From positions 930,001 to 994,000 of the forward strand of contig JAUICP010000001.1 of NCBI GenBank assembly GCA_030427805.1: 64,000 nucleotides of DNA, given 5' to 3'. This DNA is from Bdellovibrionia bacterium. GTDB lineage: Bacteria; Bdellovibrionota; Bdellovibrionia; Bdellovibrionales; JAGQZY01. The notes beneath the pieces are model-generated. The model ran no database searches and was not told the DNA's origin. It saw only the letters and a list, made by a program, of their open reading frames with translations. Made by a program: the position numbers and the translations under genes. Shown here one piece after another: positions 38,174 through 48,439 of this stretch (the first letter of the stretch is position 1; each line of letters opens with the position of its first letter).

Positions 38174-39532
38174 CTAGGCAGCATCAACAAGCAGATCATC
38201 ATCAATAGTGTGATTTAATATTTTCGCGGGTAGTTCAGTTAAATTTCCAAATGGTTTTTCAAGTTTAAGAATTTTCTTACACTCCCTAATCTCTTTTGGA
38301 CAATCAGTGTTCAAATTTCCACTCATTATTACAATCTTTGAATCGGGTGAATTACTTTGCACGTGTTGAATAATATCAAAACCAGATACTTCTGGCATTT
38401 TAATATCGGTAATAATGATATCGAAGTGATCTTGATCGATTAGTTTTTTGGCTTCAAGAGAATCTGAAATTGTTTTTACATCCATGAAAGGACCAAGTGC
38501 CAATCCGAGAATGCTACAGATGTCTGGTTCATCATCGATCACAAGTACATTGGGTTGATTCAACCGACTATTCTTATTAATCACATTCCCAATGGAGTTT
38601 GTTGGACTTGACGACTCTTCTAAATCAGAAACGGGGAGTCGAATCGTAAATTTAACCCCACCCTCAGAGTTGATAACATTGAGGCTTCCACCTAATTCTT
38701 CAATATTCTGTTTAGTAATAGATAAACCTAGTCCCGTTCCTGACCCGACGGGCTTCGTTGTAAAAAATGGATCGAATATACTTCCAAGTTTTGAGTCTGG
38801 TATCCCTCCAGCATTGTCTTGGTAGATAATTTGGTTATAATTGTTGTCCGTCATAAATTGAATGCTAATGCTTTTATTTGAATGAATTTTGTTATCCCAA
38901 TAGGCATCACGACTATTTGTTAAAAGGTTTTGGAAGACACTCACCATTTTTGAGGCCTCTCCAAAGGTTTTAAATGATTCCCTATCTTTGTAGATGGATA
39001 TGTGGATGTTATCGTTTCTGAGTATAGGGCCGATGATTTCTAAAGTTTCATCAAGGATGCATGAAAGCTCAAGTTCCTGTTTAGTTTCACTAGTCGATTT
39101 ATGAGAGAATTTGAGCATACTTTTAATAATATTGGCCATTCGATCAGAAGCGATTTTGATTTTCATCAAATGCTTAAATGTTTTACTCTCTTTATCATCA
39201 ACTCCACGCATGACAATCTCCGCAAACCCTTTAATTGCTGCTAGTGGATTGTTAAGTTCATGGGCTACCCCAGATGCGAGGGTACCAATAGCAGCAAGTT
39301 TAGATGCCTGTGCAAGCTGTAGAGTAATCTCTTTATTTAGTTTTTCCTTTTGCCTCATTTCCTCAGAAGATATATCAAGTGATCGTTCTAGGAGATAGCG
39401 ACCTTCATCATTCTGATCATAATGTTCATTAAGCAATTCAAGAAGAAGAGTCCATTTCTCTTTTGAAGGAGCGTCTTCAGTAGAGAGTTTCAATTTATTT
39501 AATTGTCGACTCAGGGTTCGGTTCAGTTTCAT
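38174..39532 (-). CDS. soluble hybrid histidine kinase with C-terminal receiver
   Basis: This is a 452-residue protein without membrane segments. A short helical N-terminus leads to the H-box GVAHELNNPLAAIKG (His91). The ATPase domain has QNLLTNSRDA and GSGTGLGLSI. A C-terminal receiver starts at about 328, with DDEPD and phospho-acceptor Asp376 in ITDIKMPEVSG. There is no sensor domain of its own. The start overlaps the FIST stop by 1 nt (TAATG), so the FIST protein is the likely sensory input. There is no output domain, so phosphate must be passed to a regulator encoded elsewhere. Confidence 0.88.
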   Translation of the reverse strand: MKLNRTLSRQLNKLKLSTEDAPSKEKWTLLLELLNEHYDQNDEGRYLLERSLDISSEEMRQKEKLNKEITLQLAQASKLAAIGTLASGVAHELNNPLAAIKGFAEIVMRGVDDKESKTFKHLMKIKIASDRMANIIKSMLKFSHKSTSETKQELELSCILDETLEIIGPILRNDNIHISIYKDRESFKTFGEASKMVSVFQNLLTNSRDAYWDNKIHSNKSISIQFMTDNNYNQIIYQDNAGGIPDSKLGSIFDPFFTTKPVGSGTGLGLSITKQNIEELGGSLNVINSEGGVKFTIRLPVSDLEESSSPTNSIGNVINKNSRLNQPNVLVIDDEPDICSILGLALGPFMDVKTISDSLEAKKLIDQDHFDIIITDIKMPEVSGFDIIQHVQSNSPDSKIVIMSGNLNTDCPKEIRECKKILKLEKPFGNLTELPAKILNHTIDDDLLVDAA

Positions 39533-40719
39533 TACGATGCTACCTTTAATGGAATACTTACTTTTTCGGACAATGAGAATAAAGTCATGGACTGATTATG
39601 TAGTTCGCAGAGCCCTTTAGTTTGTTGTTGAGCAATTTCCCCGTAGGAATAAAAACCTATAAAGTTCTCAGTGCCCAGTCCGCAAGAGAGCGCTTCAAGC
39701 TCTTCGTCTGTTCGATCTCCTAAAACAAGTCTCCGTCCTACACAGCTGACAGCAAAATTGACTGAATTTTTAGTGCTTGAGGTCTCCCTCTCTTCTTTAA
39801 GATATTGTAGTAAGATGTCTTCGCTCGCTTCAGAAGCGGCATCAATGACTCTATCGAAATTTGCTCGCATCAGTTGAGCGTAAGATCCCTCAGGAATGTC
39901 ACCTGCAAAAATGAGAGAATTAGACTCTTCGTCAATTGCTAGAATCGTTCTTACAATTCGGTTCTTATCCTCTGAAGATTTTCTGATTTGAAGGGGAAAG
40001 AGTAATCCGCTTGAAGGGAGTTCTTCTGCCTTTGTTCCTAAATATTTCTTATAGAGATCGAGAGCAGGTTGATCGTCAATCTCATATAACACATTGCCAC
40101 TACTTTTGGTGACGATTCGTTCTGGACCAAAAATGTCCCATCCACCGTGGGTTGAAGAGGAAACGTTGATGTTTTCTCCATAAAATCCAATAGCTAGAAC
40201 GTGGTTAGATAGAAATTCATTGTCTCTAAAAAGAGTCGTTTCTTGAAAGCGATCTGCATCAGCCGCTAAACCTCCACCAATTGTGAGGTTTTTATCACCC
40301 AAAATCGTATTGATACCATTAACTAGTTGAGAGCCATTGACGACTAATCCGTCTGAAATTAAAAAACAGGCTTTTAAGTCAGGTGCTAAAAGGGATTTTC
40401 CTAAAGATTCACCTGCCGTATATGAATCGTCTGATGAGCTTAGTTTTTGCTCAAATGTTCTGAATTCTGAACTTTCAAACTTAATAGCGACAGCGCTAAT
40501 ACTATTATCAGACACTGCTTTTCCAAAAATTTCACCAGCAGTCGAGCACCCTACAACCGTTGCGCGCTGGAAATTATTTTTGAGCTCCTTGAGAACCGAG
40601 TGGATTTTCTTTTCCGGTGAAAAAAAACAGATGATTAAGGAGTCTAATGAATTGAATTCTTCCGAGGGTAGTGCGGACCACTTCTTGTCTTCTGTATAAT
40701 TAAAATAAAAGTTCTTCAT
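39532..40719 (-). CDS. FIST-domain sensory protein
   Basis: This is a 395-residue soluble protein with the FIST pattern. The N-terminal half has the VVGCSTAGEIFGKAVS signature (about 50-65) and GGGLAADADRFQET (about 147-160). The C-terminal half (FIST_C) has YKKYLG, LPSSGLLFPLQI and CVGRRLVLGDRTDEEL. FIST domains are thought to bind small ligands, perhaps amino acids, and are usually linked to signalling proteins. The partner is the kinase translated directly after it. The start has AGGAG 6 nt upstream. No regulatory site is evident beyond a CGGG/CCCG inverted repeat at 40752-40768 in the leader. Confidence 0.85.
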   Translation of the reverse strand: MKNFYFNYTEDKKWSALPSEEFNSLDSLIICFFSPEKKIHSVLKELKNNFQRATVVGCSTAGEIFGKAVSDNSISAVAIKFESSEFRTFEQKLSSSDDSYTAGESLGKSLLAPDLKACFLISDGLVVNGSQLVNGINTILGDKNLTIGGGLAADADRFQETTLFRDNEFLSNHVLAIGFYGENINVSSSTHGGWDIFGPERIVTKSSGNVLYEIDDQPALDLYKKYLGTKAEELPSSGLLFPLQIRKSSEDKNRIVRTILAIDEESNSLIFAGDIPEGSYAQLMRANFDRVIDAASEASEDILLQYLKEERETSSTKNSVNFAVSCVGRRLVLGDRTDEELEALSCGLGTENFIGFYSYGEIAQQQTKGLCELHNQSMTLFSLSEKVSIPLKVAS

Positions 40720-41211
40720 TATGGACTCCTAATTCTGAACATTTATCTTTTCGGGTTTTATAAGCCCGCTCTCAATGGAGAATAGAAATCACATAGAATT
40801 CTTAACTATTTACCTATTTGAGGCAAAATTATGGAGAGAGAAGGGGCAGCGAATTTCAAAACAGTTCAATTTTGTTAAGAAGTTTTTCTCAACATTAAGA
40901 AACGATTAAGGGGCAAAAATAATCATTTTGAGGATTTGTACTCGCGGGAGGCCAATTGTGCCATCGGATGGCATTCAAAGGTAATAAATTTGTGCAATCC
41001 ACTTTTGACTAGGTCCACATTATCTTGTTTGAGCGTAATCCCTAAATATTTGAAAATATTGACTATATGCCTGTTAATAAGGGTACAAAGGGTGATCTGC
41101 GTACGATTCTCTCTCGCAAAGTCTTTTTTATTTATTTGGGCAGATCGAAGAAACATTAGTAATTTCAATAATTTATGGCTGACATATTCTGGTAGAAATT
41201 AAACCTACCCC
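40720..41211. other. AT-rich intergenic stretch before rpsL
   Basis: This spacer of about 490 nt separates the divergent FIST and rpsL genes. It holds the inverted repeat at 40752-40768 and short open frames on both strands around 40920-41200. I do not trust these as genes, because they lack ribosome binding sites and family resemblance. It may contain decayed coding sequence, but nothing firm is visible. Confidence 0.4.
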
Positions 41212-41240
41212 TTGACGGACCACGCAATTTAGAGTAATTT
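41212..41240 (+). promoter_or_regulatory. rpsL-rpsG promoter
   Basis: TTGACG (41212-41217), a 17-bp spacer and TAATTT (41235-41240) lie 86 bp before the rpsL ATG. Confidence 0.55.
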
Positions 41241-41257
41241 CTCGCTTTCACATTTCT

Positions 41258-41308
41258 AGGCGTCAGTGTGTTTTGGTCACAGTGAGTACCTGGGCGTGAG
41301 TAACGTCT
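41258..41308 (+). promoter_or_regulatory. structured leader of rpsL
   Basis: AGGCGT (41258-41263) can pair with ACGTCT (41303-41308) using one G-U. An inner TGTG/CACA stem lies at 41267-41281. It falls in the short leader before the binding site at about 41317. It might be a regulatory site; the support is only base pairing. Confidence 0.25.
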
Positions 41309-41325
41309 AAACCATAGAGGGAAGA

Positions 41326-41700
41326 ATGCCAACGATTAACCAATTGATTCGCAAAGAGCGTGTCGTTCAAAAAAGTCGTACGACGGCTCCAGCACTTAAG
41401 AAATGTCCACAAAAACGTGGCGTTTGTACTCGTGTTTACACGACTACACCAAAGAAACCGAACTCAGCACTTCGTAAAGTTGCTAAGGTTCGTTTGTCTA
41501 ATGGATACGAAGTGATTTCGTACATTCCTGGAATCGGTCACAACCTTCAAGAGCACTCGGTTGTTCTTATTAGAGGGGGTCGTGTTAAGGATTTACCAGG
41601 TTGTCGTTACCACATCGTTCGTGGAGTCCTTGATACTCAAGGTGTACAAAACCGAGTTCGCGGCCGTTCTAAGTACGGTACGAAGAAACCTAAGTCTTAA
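41326..41700 (+). CDS. rpsL: 30S ribosomal protein S12
   Basis: S12 lies at the decoding centre. It has 124 residues and the motifs [18 protein letters not shown] and [13 protein letters not shown]. Both lysines linked to streptomycin sensitivity (K43 and K88 type) are present. It is the first gene of a two-gene unit with rpsG. Confidence 0.98.
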   Translation: MPTINQLIRKERVVQKSRTTAPALKKCPQKRGVCTRVYTTTPKKPNSALRKVAKVRLSNGYEVISYIPGIGHNLQEHSVVLIRGGRVKDLPGCRYHIVRGVLDTQGVQNRVRGRSKYGTKKPKS

Positions 41701-41714
41701 TAAGGAGCTGGATA

Positions 41715-42188
41715 ATGTCACGTCGTAGAGGAAGTTATAAAAGAGAAATTACTCCAGATCCTATTTATCAGGATGTGGTTGTCGCTAAATTTGTAAATAA
41801 AGTTATGCTTGATGGTAAGAAGTCAAAAGCTCAATCACTTGTATACAGTGCTCTTGATGTACTTAAAGAAAAAGTACCTGGTGAAGAGCCACTCACTGTT
41901 TTCAAGAAAGCCGTTGAGAACGTAAAGCCACAACTCGAAGTTCGTTCACGTCGAGTGGGTGGAGCGACTTATCAAGTACCTGTTGATGTACGTCCTTCTC
42001 GTCGCCTTACTTTGGCCATGAGATGGATTGTTGCCAACTCAAAAAGTCGTGGTGAAAAAGACATGGCCTCAAGAATCGCCAATGAACTTCTCGATGCTTA
42101 TAATAGTCGTGGAAACTCGATTAAAAAGAAGGAAGATGTTCACAGAATGGCAGAAGCCAACCGAGCTTTTTCTCACTACAACTGGTAA
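41715..42188 (+). CDS. rpsG: 30S ribosomal protein S7
   Basis: S7 nucleates assembly of the 30S head. It has 157 residues, with an [14 protein letters not shown] start and [18 protein letters not shown] in the core. AAGGAG precedes the ATG. It is followed by a perfect hairpin terminator, which separates it from fusA. Confidence 0.98.
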   Translation: MSRRRGSYKREITPDPIYQDVVVAKFVNKVMLDGKKSKAQSLVYSALDVLKEKVPGEEPLTVFKKAVENVKPQLEVRSRRVGGATYQVPVDVRPSRRLTLAMRWIVANSKSRGEKDMASRIANELLDAYNSRGNSIKKKEDVHRMAEANRAFSHYNW

Positions 42189-42213
42189 GTTGAATTTTAA
42201 AAATCGATTATTT

Positions 42214-42247
42214 AATACCGCATCAATATTGATGCGGTATTTTTTTG
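42214..42247 (+). terminator. perfect-palindrome terminator between rpsG and fusA
   Basis: AATACCGCATCAAT (42214-42227) is followed directly by its exact reverse complement (42228-42241) and then six more Ts. It should end most rpsL-rpsG transcripts. Confidence 0.9.
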
Positions 42248-42307
42248 TCTGCAAAATGCAGTGAGATCCTGCTACTATCAAGGCAAGCAAGAAGATAGGA
42301 ACACGTT

Positions 42308-44407
42308 ATGGCTTCTTTAGAACCTAAAAAAGTCGAAGATTTAAAATGGACTCGCAATATTGGGATCATGGCCCATATCGACGCCGGAAAAACCACCACG
42401 ACAGAGAGAATACTCTATTACTCGGGGCGCTCCCATAAAATCGGTGAGGTTCACGATGGTGATGCCACCATGGATTGGATGGAACAAGAGCAAGAGCGAG
42501 GGATTACTATTACTTCGGCTGCCACCATGACGGAATGGAATGACCATCGAATTAATATTATCGATACTCCAGGGCATGTTGACTTTACGGTTGAGGTGGA
42601 GCGTTCACTCAGAGTTCTCGATGGTGCAATTGCTGTTTTTGATGGCGTTAACGGAGTTGAGCCACAGAGTGAAACTGTTTGGCGACAGGCTAATAAGTAT
42701 AATGTACCTCGAATTTGTTTTGTTAATAAAATGGATCGAGTTGGTGCTGATTTTCATATGTCGGTGGATACAATTCGCGAAAAACTCGGTGCAAACCCTC
42801 TCCCCATTCAGTTACCGATCGGAGCTGAAGCTGACTTTGTCGGCGTTATAGACCTCATAAAAATGAAGGCAATCGTTTGGGCAGGCGATGACCTTGGAGT
42901 TTCTTTTGAAGAAAAGGAAATTCCAACTGATATGAGAGATGAGGCTGAAGCCAAACGCCTGGAGCTTGTCGAGAAAGTCGCCGAGCTCGACGAAAAGTTA
43001 ACTGAGCTCTTTTTAATGGAAGAAGAGATTCCCACTGAAGATTTAAAAAGGGCACTTCGTAAAGGGACACTCGCTCAAGAGGTTGTTCCAGTGCTTTGTG
43101 GGTCGGCCTTTAAAAATAAAGGAGTACAAACACTTCTCGATGCAGTCATAGACTATTTGCCAAGTCCTTTAGAGGTACCCGCCATTGTTGGGAAGAGCGT
43201 AAAAGACGAAACTAAAGAAATAGAATGTCCGACGGACTTTGCAGCTCCACTTGCGGCATTAGCCTTCAAGTTGGCAACAGATAGTTTCGCCGGAAACTTA
43301 ACTTATGTGAGGGTCTATTCGGGAGTTCTCAAGGTCGGTGAGCAAGTTCACAACCCAAGAGAAAACAAAAAAGAGCGAATTTCAAAAATATTTAAGATGC
43401 ACGCCAACTCCCGCGAAGAAATCAAAGAAATGAAAGCTGGCGATATTGGTGCTGTAGTTGGCCTTAAATTTACCGTAACCGGGGACACTCTTTGTGCCAT
43501 TAATAAGCCAGTGGCCCTTGAGTCTATAACCTTTCCGGACCCAGTTATTTCAGTTGCAGTTGAAGCGAAGAGCTCTGCTGAGCAAGATAAAATGCTTGAG
43601 GGATTAAATCGTCTGGTGAAAGAAGACCCTTCAAGTGCCTTGAGAACTGACCCTGAAACCGGACAACTCTTGTTGTCGGGAATGGGTGAGCTTCATCTGG
43701 ATATTCTTGTGGATCGATTGAAGCGTGAGTTTAAAGTCCAGGCCAACGTTGGTAAGCCACAAGTAACCTATCGTGAGTCGGTGTCTAAGCTTTCAAAGGG
43801 AAGCGGCAGCTTTGAGCGGGAAGTTGCAGGAAAACTGGTGCAAGCCAAAGTCGATGTTGAAATTGAACCTCTATCTAATGGCGAGGGCCTAAAGGTTGAA
43901 ACTGACTTTCCGAAAAATTTCGAAATTCCTGATAAGTTTTTAGAGTCGGCCCTGACGGGTGCTCGTGAAGCCATGGAAAATGGTGTAATTGCAGGATATC
44001 AAATGGTCGACACGAAAGCGACAATCAAGCGAATCGATTTTGAAGAAGAAACATCTGCTGAGATTGGCTTCAGGGTGGCAGCGAGCAATGCTGTTCGTGA
44101 AGCGGTAAGAGAAGCGGCGCCAGAGTTACTTGAGCCGATCTTCAAGCTAGAAGTCACAGCTCCTGAAGAATTTCTTGGAAGTGTCATTGGAGACCTGAAT
44201 TCTCGTCGAGGAAAAGTTCATTCTATGGACGCTAAAGGTGCAATGCAGGTGATTAAAGCCGAAGCTCCTCTAGCGAGTTTGTTTGGATATGCGACTGATC
44301 TTCGGTCTCTCACCCAAGGGCGCGGAGTGTTCTCCATGGAATTCCAGCAATACATGCAAATTCCAGCCAAAGTCTCTAAAGAGATTCTTGAAAAGATGGG
44401 TCGCTAG
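42308..44407 (+). CDS. fusA: elongation factor G
   Basis: EF-G drives ribosomal translocation and recycling. The 699-residue length is standard. G motifs are [42 protein letters not shown] and GSAFKNKGV. Domain IV has [13 protein letters not shown] near the C-terminus. It is separated from rpsG by a terminator, so it needs its own promoter; TGCAAA with TACTAT at 42273-42278 is a weak candidate. Its last 32 nt overlap the tail of the minus-strand gene. Confidence 0.98.
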   Translation: MASLEPKKVEDLKWTRNIGIMAHIDAGKTTTTERILYYSGRSHKIGEVHDGDATMDWMEQEQERGITITSAATMTEWNDHRINIIDTPGHVDFTVEVERSLRVLDGAIAVFDGVNGVEPQSETVWRQANKYNVPRICFVNKMDRVGADFHMSVDTIREKLGANPLPIQLPIGAEADFVGVIDLIKMKAIVWAGDDLGVSFEEKEIPTDMRDEAEAKRLELVEKVAELDEKLTELFLMEEEIPTEDLKRALRKGTLAQEVVPVLCGSAFKNKGVQTLLDAVIDYLPSPLEVPAIVGKSVKDETKEIECPTDFAAPLAALAFKLATDSFAGNLTYVRVYSGVLKVGEQVHNPRENKKERISKIFKMHANSREEIKEMKAGDIGAVVGLKFTVTGDTLCAINKPVALESITFPDPVISVAVEAKSSAEQDKMLEGLNRLVKEDPSSALRTDPETGQLLLSGMGELHLDILVDRLKREFKVQANVGKPQVTYRESVSKLSKGSGSFEREVAGKLVQAKVDVEIEPLSNGEGLKVETDFPKNFEIPDKFLESALTGAREAMENGVIAGYQMVDTKATIKRIDFEEETSAEIGFRVAASNAVREAVREAAPELLEPIFKLEVTAPEEFLGSVIGDLNSRRGKVHSMDAKGAMQVIKAEAPLASLFGYATDLRSLTQGRGVFSMEFQQYMQIPAKVSKEILEKMGR

Positions 44408-45926
44408 TTAAAAGAGCTTCCGGTGTAACTCCATCGACTTCAAAATAGGGAAGCTTTTGAGGGCTAGTTTCACTATTAGTTAAGACGTCCAGTAAGGTGT
44501 CTAGCACTTGTCTCGTTTGCGATAGCTTATCAAAAAGGTGTGCGTTTTCCTCGGGCTCGATTGATTCTTCCATAGTCTCAAGTTCGGATTTAATTTTTAA
44601 GAGTGTTGTTTGCCAATGCGTAAAGGTTTCATGATCGATTCGTTTGATATTCTTTAAGGTTCCTTCATAGGCTGTAGAATCTAGTTCTGGTTTTTCGGAC
44701 TCTTGAATTTTAAAGTTTCGATCCCTCATCATATTTGAGACGGTCATCAAATTTATCATGTAAATATTCAGTGCCAGCAGTCTTTGCTCAAGCACTTCAG
44801 GTCGAGTATTTAAAAAAGTAGAGTAAGTCTCCTCTGATTGCTCCAAAGCTTTGAGACTCTCTTCATTCACGATTCCAAGATAATAGGAGTGCCCGGCTTG
44901 GTTGATGAGTTGAGCAATACGCGGACTGTTTTTTAAAGATGACTGTAATTTTCGTAGTTCTCTATATAGTGGTTTAAGTCCCAAGGAGACCCTTATATCT
45001 ACGCTCGCAGAAAGCATGCCGGCTAGTGGGATACTTAAGAACGCAAGCCCGGCGGGGACAACGGCATACAAAGCCAAGGCAGAGGATGGTACGAGTTCTA
45101 CGAGGCCCATTCCAATGGCGAACTCAAAGTATGTTGTCCCCAATAAAATGCCCCAAAAACTATTTTTGATACTTTGTGCGAACTTGGTCGTTTCAGAATA
45201 CGAGCAATAAAGTTCTTCCTTTTGGCATTCGATTTGGGTTTTCTTTTCTGCGATCGCTTTAAGGGGAGTGATGGCTTCGTAAAAAAGTTCCTGTAGTATC
45301 AGATCTTTTTCGGGAGTGCCCGTTATCATCAAGGCCGTTCGTCTCATGTTTCGATAGCTCAAAAGGGCTGGCCAGCGAAGCCCGAACTTTTTGGCGATCT
45401 TGGCTTTTTCTTTTCTTAGGTGAAGATGAGGATTATTTTTATGGACTAAACCAGAGTTTACAAAAGCTTCGAGAGTCTCCTCATCTGATAATGAGCCCTC
45501 ATTGTAGGCCTTTGCTGTTGCCTTATTGGGGAATACTCCACCTCGCAGCATAAAACGCAAATCTTCGCGATTGGTGAAATAGTCTTTAAAGAGTTCGACC
45601 ATTTTTTGGGCCACAAGAACTTGATACTCTTCGTCGCTAGGTCCGAAGCCATCGATCCCAGGGAGGGTCTGAAATCGCGCTTCTTCATAGAGAAGACGTG
45701 TGAGGTCTTTCGACAAGAAGGGGCGAAATCTTTTAAGAAATTTTTGGTGGCGCTCACTCAAGCCTTTGACTTCGTCCACAGTCATTTGCGAATTCAGTGC
45801 ATCGATTGCCACGATATTGTTAAGAGCTGGGCTGAGTTTCAGGAGGTGAACCTCACAGAGACTCGTCGCCCAGCCGAGGCTAGCTACGAGAGTGATAAAA
45901 ATGAAAGTGGCGATAGGATTTCCCAT
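44376..45926 (-). CDS. exported or membrane protein of unknown function
   Basis: This is a 516-residue protein. ATG 45926 is chosen because AAGGA lies 6 nt upstream and it opens a signal peptide ([19 protein letters not shown]); a longer frame to 46019 lacks these. The mature chain is mostly helical. Two strongly hydrophobic segments in the middle (around [19 protein letters not shown] and [19 protein letters not shown]) probably cross the membrane. A long helical C-terminal part follows, with one Cys-x-x-x-x-x-Cys near the first helix. No known domain is recognised. It lies between fusA and rpsJ and overlaps fusA tail to tail. Confidence 0.72.
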   Translation of the reverse strand: MGNPIATFIFITLVASLGWATSLCEVHLLKLSPALNNIVAIDALNSQMTVDEVKGLSERHQKFLKRFRPFLSKDLTRLLYEEARFQTLPGIDGFGPSDEEYQVLVAQKMVELFKDYFTNREDLRFMLRGGVFPNKATAKAYNEGSLSDEETLEAFVNSGLVHKNNPHLHLRKEKAKIAKKFGLRWPALLSYRNMRRTALMITGTPEKDLILQELFYEAITPLKAIAEKKTQIECQKEELYCSYSETTKFAQSIKNSFWGILLGTTYFEFAIGMGLVELVPSSALALYAVVPAGLAFLSIPLAGMLSASVDIRVSLGLKPLYRELRKLQSSLKNSPRIAQLINQAGHSYYLGIVNEESLKALEQSEETYSTFLNTRPEVLEQRLLALNIYMINLMTVSNMMRDRNFKIQESEKPELDSTAYEGTLKNIKRIDHETFTHWQTTLLKIKSELETMEESIEPEENAHLFDKLSQTRQVLDTLLDVLTNSETSPQKLPYFEVDGVTPEALLTSDPSFQESL

Positions 45927-46463
45927 AAGTTTCCTTGTAGCTCGTGACCCTTTCGAGGTCCGCCTTTTTTCGGGCAAATTGCTTTCGACCTTGCGAAAAG
46001 AGTCCCAGTTCCAGGGCAATTTTCTGCAGAAAAAACCTGAGAGTCGCCTAGGAGTCGGCTCAGTTCACAGAGTCGGTTCTCGGTCATAGAGAGCAAATTG
46101 TCTGCCACTGGGGCTCTAAGTCTTTTAAAACACAAATGACTTTTAAATTGAATATATTACATAAAAGCCGTGGCAAGATTTTGGGTTGCAGATAAGCTAA
46201 AGCTCCCTAGGGAATAAGCTTTTCATGATTTCCATTGACAAAAGCAGGGTGTCACGGGCATACTCGCCGATCTGTAGCCAAAGTCTAGGAAGACTTCGTC
46301 TCATGAATCCTTGGAATTGAGTCAAATTTTGGTCCCTAAATCGGGGGTCAGGGTTTTTTATTGTCTCGAGGCCAGGGTTTTTGATGTTGAAAAAGATGGT
46401 GGAAAACTTGCGAACCAAGATGGTCAACTTTCCCCGAATGAATGAAAGAACAGGTATTTAGAA
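45927..46463. other. intergenic region upstream of rpsJ
   Basis: About 540 nt lie between the divergent membrane-protein gene and rpsJ. It must hold the S10-operon promoter and leader, but I could not pick a convincing promoter. Visible structure includes the palindrome TCCCTAGGGA near 46205-46214 and a short direct repeat, CAGGGTTTTT, at about 46349 and 46373. Open frames here have no ribosome binding site. Confidence 0.45.
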
Positions 46464-46781
46464 ATGCAAAGTCAAAAAATTCGTATTCGCTTAAAAGCAT
46501 TCGACCACAAACTTCTCGATCAATCGACAAAAGAGATCGTAGAAACTGCACGCAGAACTGGCGCTCGTATCGCTGGTCCTATTCCTCTTCCTACGCGTAT
46601 TAACAGATACACTGTCCTTCGTTCACCACATGTTGATAAAAAGTCACGTGAGCAATTTGAAATTAGAACGCATAAGCGTTTGTTGGATATCTTAGAGCCA
46701 ACTCAACAAACAATTGATCAACTGATGAAGCTCGACCTTTCAGCTGGTGTTGATGTCGAGATTAAACTGTCAGATGGCTAG
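46464..46781 (+). CDS. rpsJ: 30S ribosomal protein S10
   Basis: S10 is a 30S head protein and NusB partner. It has 105 residues, with [16 protein letters not shown] at the start and the [20 protein letters not shown] loop. It is the first gene of the S10 operon. Confidence 0.98.
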   Translation: MQSQKIRIRLKAFDHKLLDQSTKEIVETARRTGARIAGPIPLPTRINRYTVLRSPHVDKKSREQFEIRTHKRLLDILEPTQQTIDQLMKLDLSAGVDVEIKLSDG

Positions 46782-46789
46782 GGAGATGA

Positions 46790-47521
46790 ATGATGAGTGA
46801 AGAGCAAACTCAACAAGAGGCGCCAGCCGAAGAAGCAAAAGCTCCAGAAGCTACAGAGCAAGCTGCTGAAACCAGCAACTCTGTAAAGCTTAATGGTGGA
46901 TTTGCATTCAAAGTTGGAATGTCTCAAATTTACGACGAAAAGGGTGAGATCGTACCTGTAACGGTTCTTCGTTGGGAGCCATGGGTTGTATCGCAAATTA
47001 AAACCCAAGATAAAGACGGCTACACGGCAGTTCAAATTGCTGGTGGCGGTTCTAGAAAAGTTAAAAATTCTAGCAAGGCTTCTTTAGGTCACCTCAAAAA
47101 GGCGGGTCTTTCTGAAGGTACACGTTTCGTACGTGAGATCAGACAAGAGCTTCCTGAGGGAGTTAAAGTCGGGCAAGAAGTTTCAATTGAATCTTTTGCC
47201 GGCGGTGACACTGTAAAGATGACGGCTAAGTCTAAAGGTCGCGGTTTTGCTGGTGTTATGAAGCGTTGGAACTTCGGTGGTGGACCTGCTGCGCACGGTT
47301 CGACTTTCCACCGTCAACCTGGTTCTTCTGGTAACAGAACTTGGCCGGGTCGAGTTGTTCCTGGAAAGAAATATCCTGGACATTTTGGTGATGAAACTAT
47401 CACCACTAAGAATGTTCAAATCGTTCAAGTGATTCCTGAAGAGAATGTATTGCTTGTAAAAGGACCTGTTCCTGGTGCTCGCAATACCCTTGTTAAACTT
47501 TCTAAGCAGGATCAAGGGTGA
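46790..47521 (+). CDS. rplC: 50S ribosomal protein L3 with acidic N-terminal extension
   Basis: L3 is an early assembly protein near the peptidyl-transferase centre. The core starts at about residue 35 (NGGFAFKVGMSQIYD) and includes FAGVMKRWNFGGGPA and the GNRTWPGRV loop. The first 34 residues are an extra stretch rich in Glu, Ala and Gln, giving 243 residues instead of about 210. ATG 46793 is an equally possible start. Confidence 0.96.
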   Translation: MMSEEQTQQEAPAEEAKAPEATEQAAETSNSVKLNGGFAFKVGMSQIYDEKGEIVPVTVLRWEPWVVSQIKTQDKDGYTAVQIAGGGSRKVKNSSKASLGHLKKAGLSEGTRFVREIRQELPEGVKVGQEVSIESFAGGDTVKMTAKSKGRGFAGVMKRWNFGGGPAAHGSTFHRQPGSSGNRTWPGRVVPGKKYPGHFGDETITTKNVQIVQVIPEENVLLVKGPVPGARNTLVKLSKQDQG

Positions 47522-47526
47522 TAGCG

Positions 47527-48153
47527 ATGGCAAGTGTAGATGTATTTGATTGGAATAAAAAGAAAGTTGGAAGTGTAGATCTTCCGGCGACTGTTTTCGA
47601 AACTGAAGTAAGAAAAGATCTTCTTCATACCTATGTTCGTTGGCAATTGGCTTCGCGCCGCCAAGGAACTCACATGGCTCAAACACGAAGCATGGTGAAC
47701 GGAAGTTCAGCTAAGCCTTTCAAGCAAAAGGGAACTGGTAATGCTCGTCAGGGTAACAAAAGATCTCCTCTCCTTAGAGGTGGTGCTGTTACTTTTGGTC
47801 CACAGCCACGTGATTATTCTTATAAGCTTCCTCGCAAGCTTAAGAAAAAGGCTCTTAAATCAGCCCTTTCTTATCTCGCAAAAGAAGGAAAGCTTCAGAT
47901 AGTAGAAGATATGAAGTCTGAAGGTAAAACAAAAGAGCTCGCAGCTCGTTTGAAAGCTTTCGGTGCTGAGAAAGCTCTTCTTATCGATGCTCAAAAAGAC
48001 GATATGTTTATGAGAGCTTCAAGAAACTTAAATAAATTTAAATACAATACTGTTGAAGGTCTCAATGTCTTCGATCTTTTGAAGTACGACATGGCCATCC
48101 TTACTAAGGATTCAATTAACAGTATTGTTAAAAGATGTGGTGAGGAGGCTTAA
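47527..48153 (+). CDS. rplD: 50S ribosomal protein L4
   Basis: L4 lines the exit tunnel and in E. coli represses the S10 operon. It has 208 residues from ATG 47527, with AAGGGTG just upstream. The tunnel-loop motif KQKGTGNARQGNKRSPLLRGG is recognisable. It starts 5 nt after rplC. Confidence 0.97.
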   Translation: MASVDVFDWNKKKVGSVDLPATVFETEVRKDLLHTYVRWQLASRRQGTHMAQTRSMVNGSSAKPFKQKGTGNARQGNKRSPLLRGGAVTFGPQPRDYSYKLPRKLKKKALKSALSYLAKEGKLQIVEDMKSEGKTKELAARLKAFGAEKALLIDAQKDDMFMRASRNLNKFKYNTVEGLNVFDLLKYDMAILTKDSINSIVKRCGEEA

Positions 48154-48154
48154 G

Positions 48155-48436
48155 ATGTACGAAATTATCAAGCGTCCGATCATTACTGAGAAGTCAGCCA
48201 TCCTTTCTGAGGACCACAAGACTTATGTATTCGAAGTTGACCGTAAGGCGACTAAGGATCAAGTCAAGCAAGCCGTTGAAAAGGCTTTCGATGTTAAGGT
48301 CCTAAGTGTGAAGACTATGGTTTCTCGTGGTCGTTGGTTGAAAAAATACGCAAAATTTGGTCCGCCCAAATATTACAAAAAAGCAATGGTTCGACTCAAA
48401 GACGGTCAAACTATTTCCATCTTCGAGGGGGCGTAA
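48155..48436 (+). CDS. rplW: 50S ribosomal protein L23
   Basis: L23 sits at the tunnel exit and docks SRP and trigger factor. It has 93 residues from ATG 48155, with GAGGAGG at 48142-48148; a longer in-frame start is unlikely. The start YEIIKRPIITEKS is diagnostic. Confidence 0.97.
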   Translation: MYEIIKRPIITEKSAILSEDHKTYVFEVDRKATKDQVKQAVEKAFDVKVLSVKTMVSRGRWLKKYAKFGPPKYYKKAMVRLKDGQTISIFEGA

Positions 48437-48439
48437 GGA

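Noticed and set aside
40923-41202. short overlapping frames on both strands before rpsL
   Set aside because: Neither has a ribosome binding site. The minus frame has a faint helix-turn-helix look, but too weak to call a gene or a remnant.
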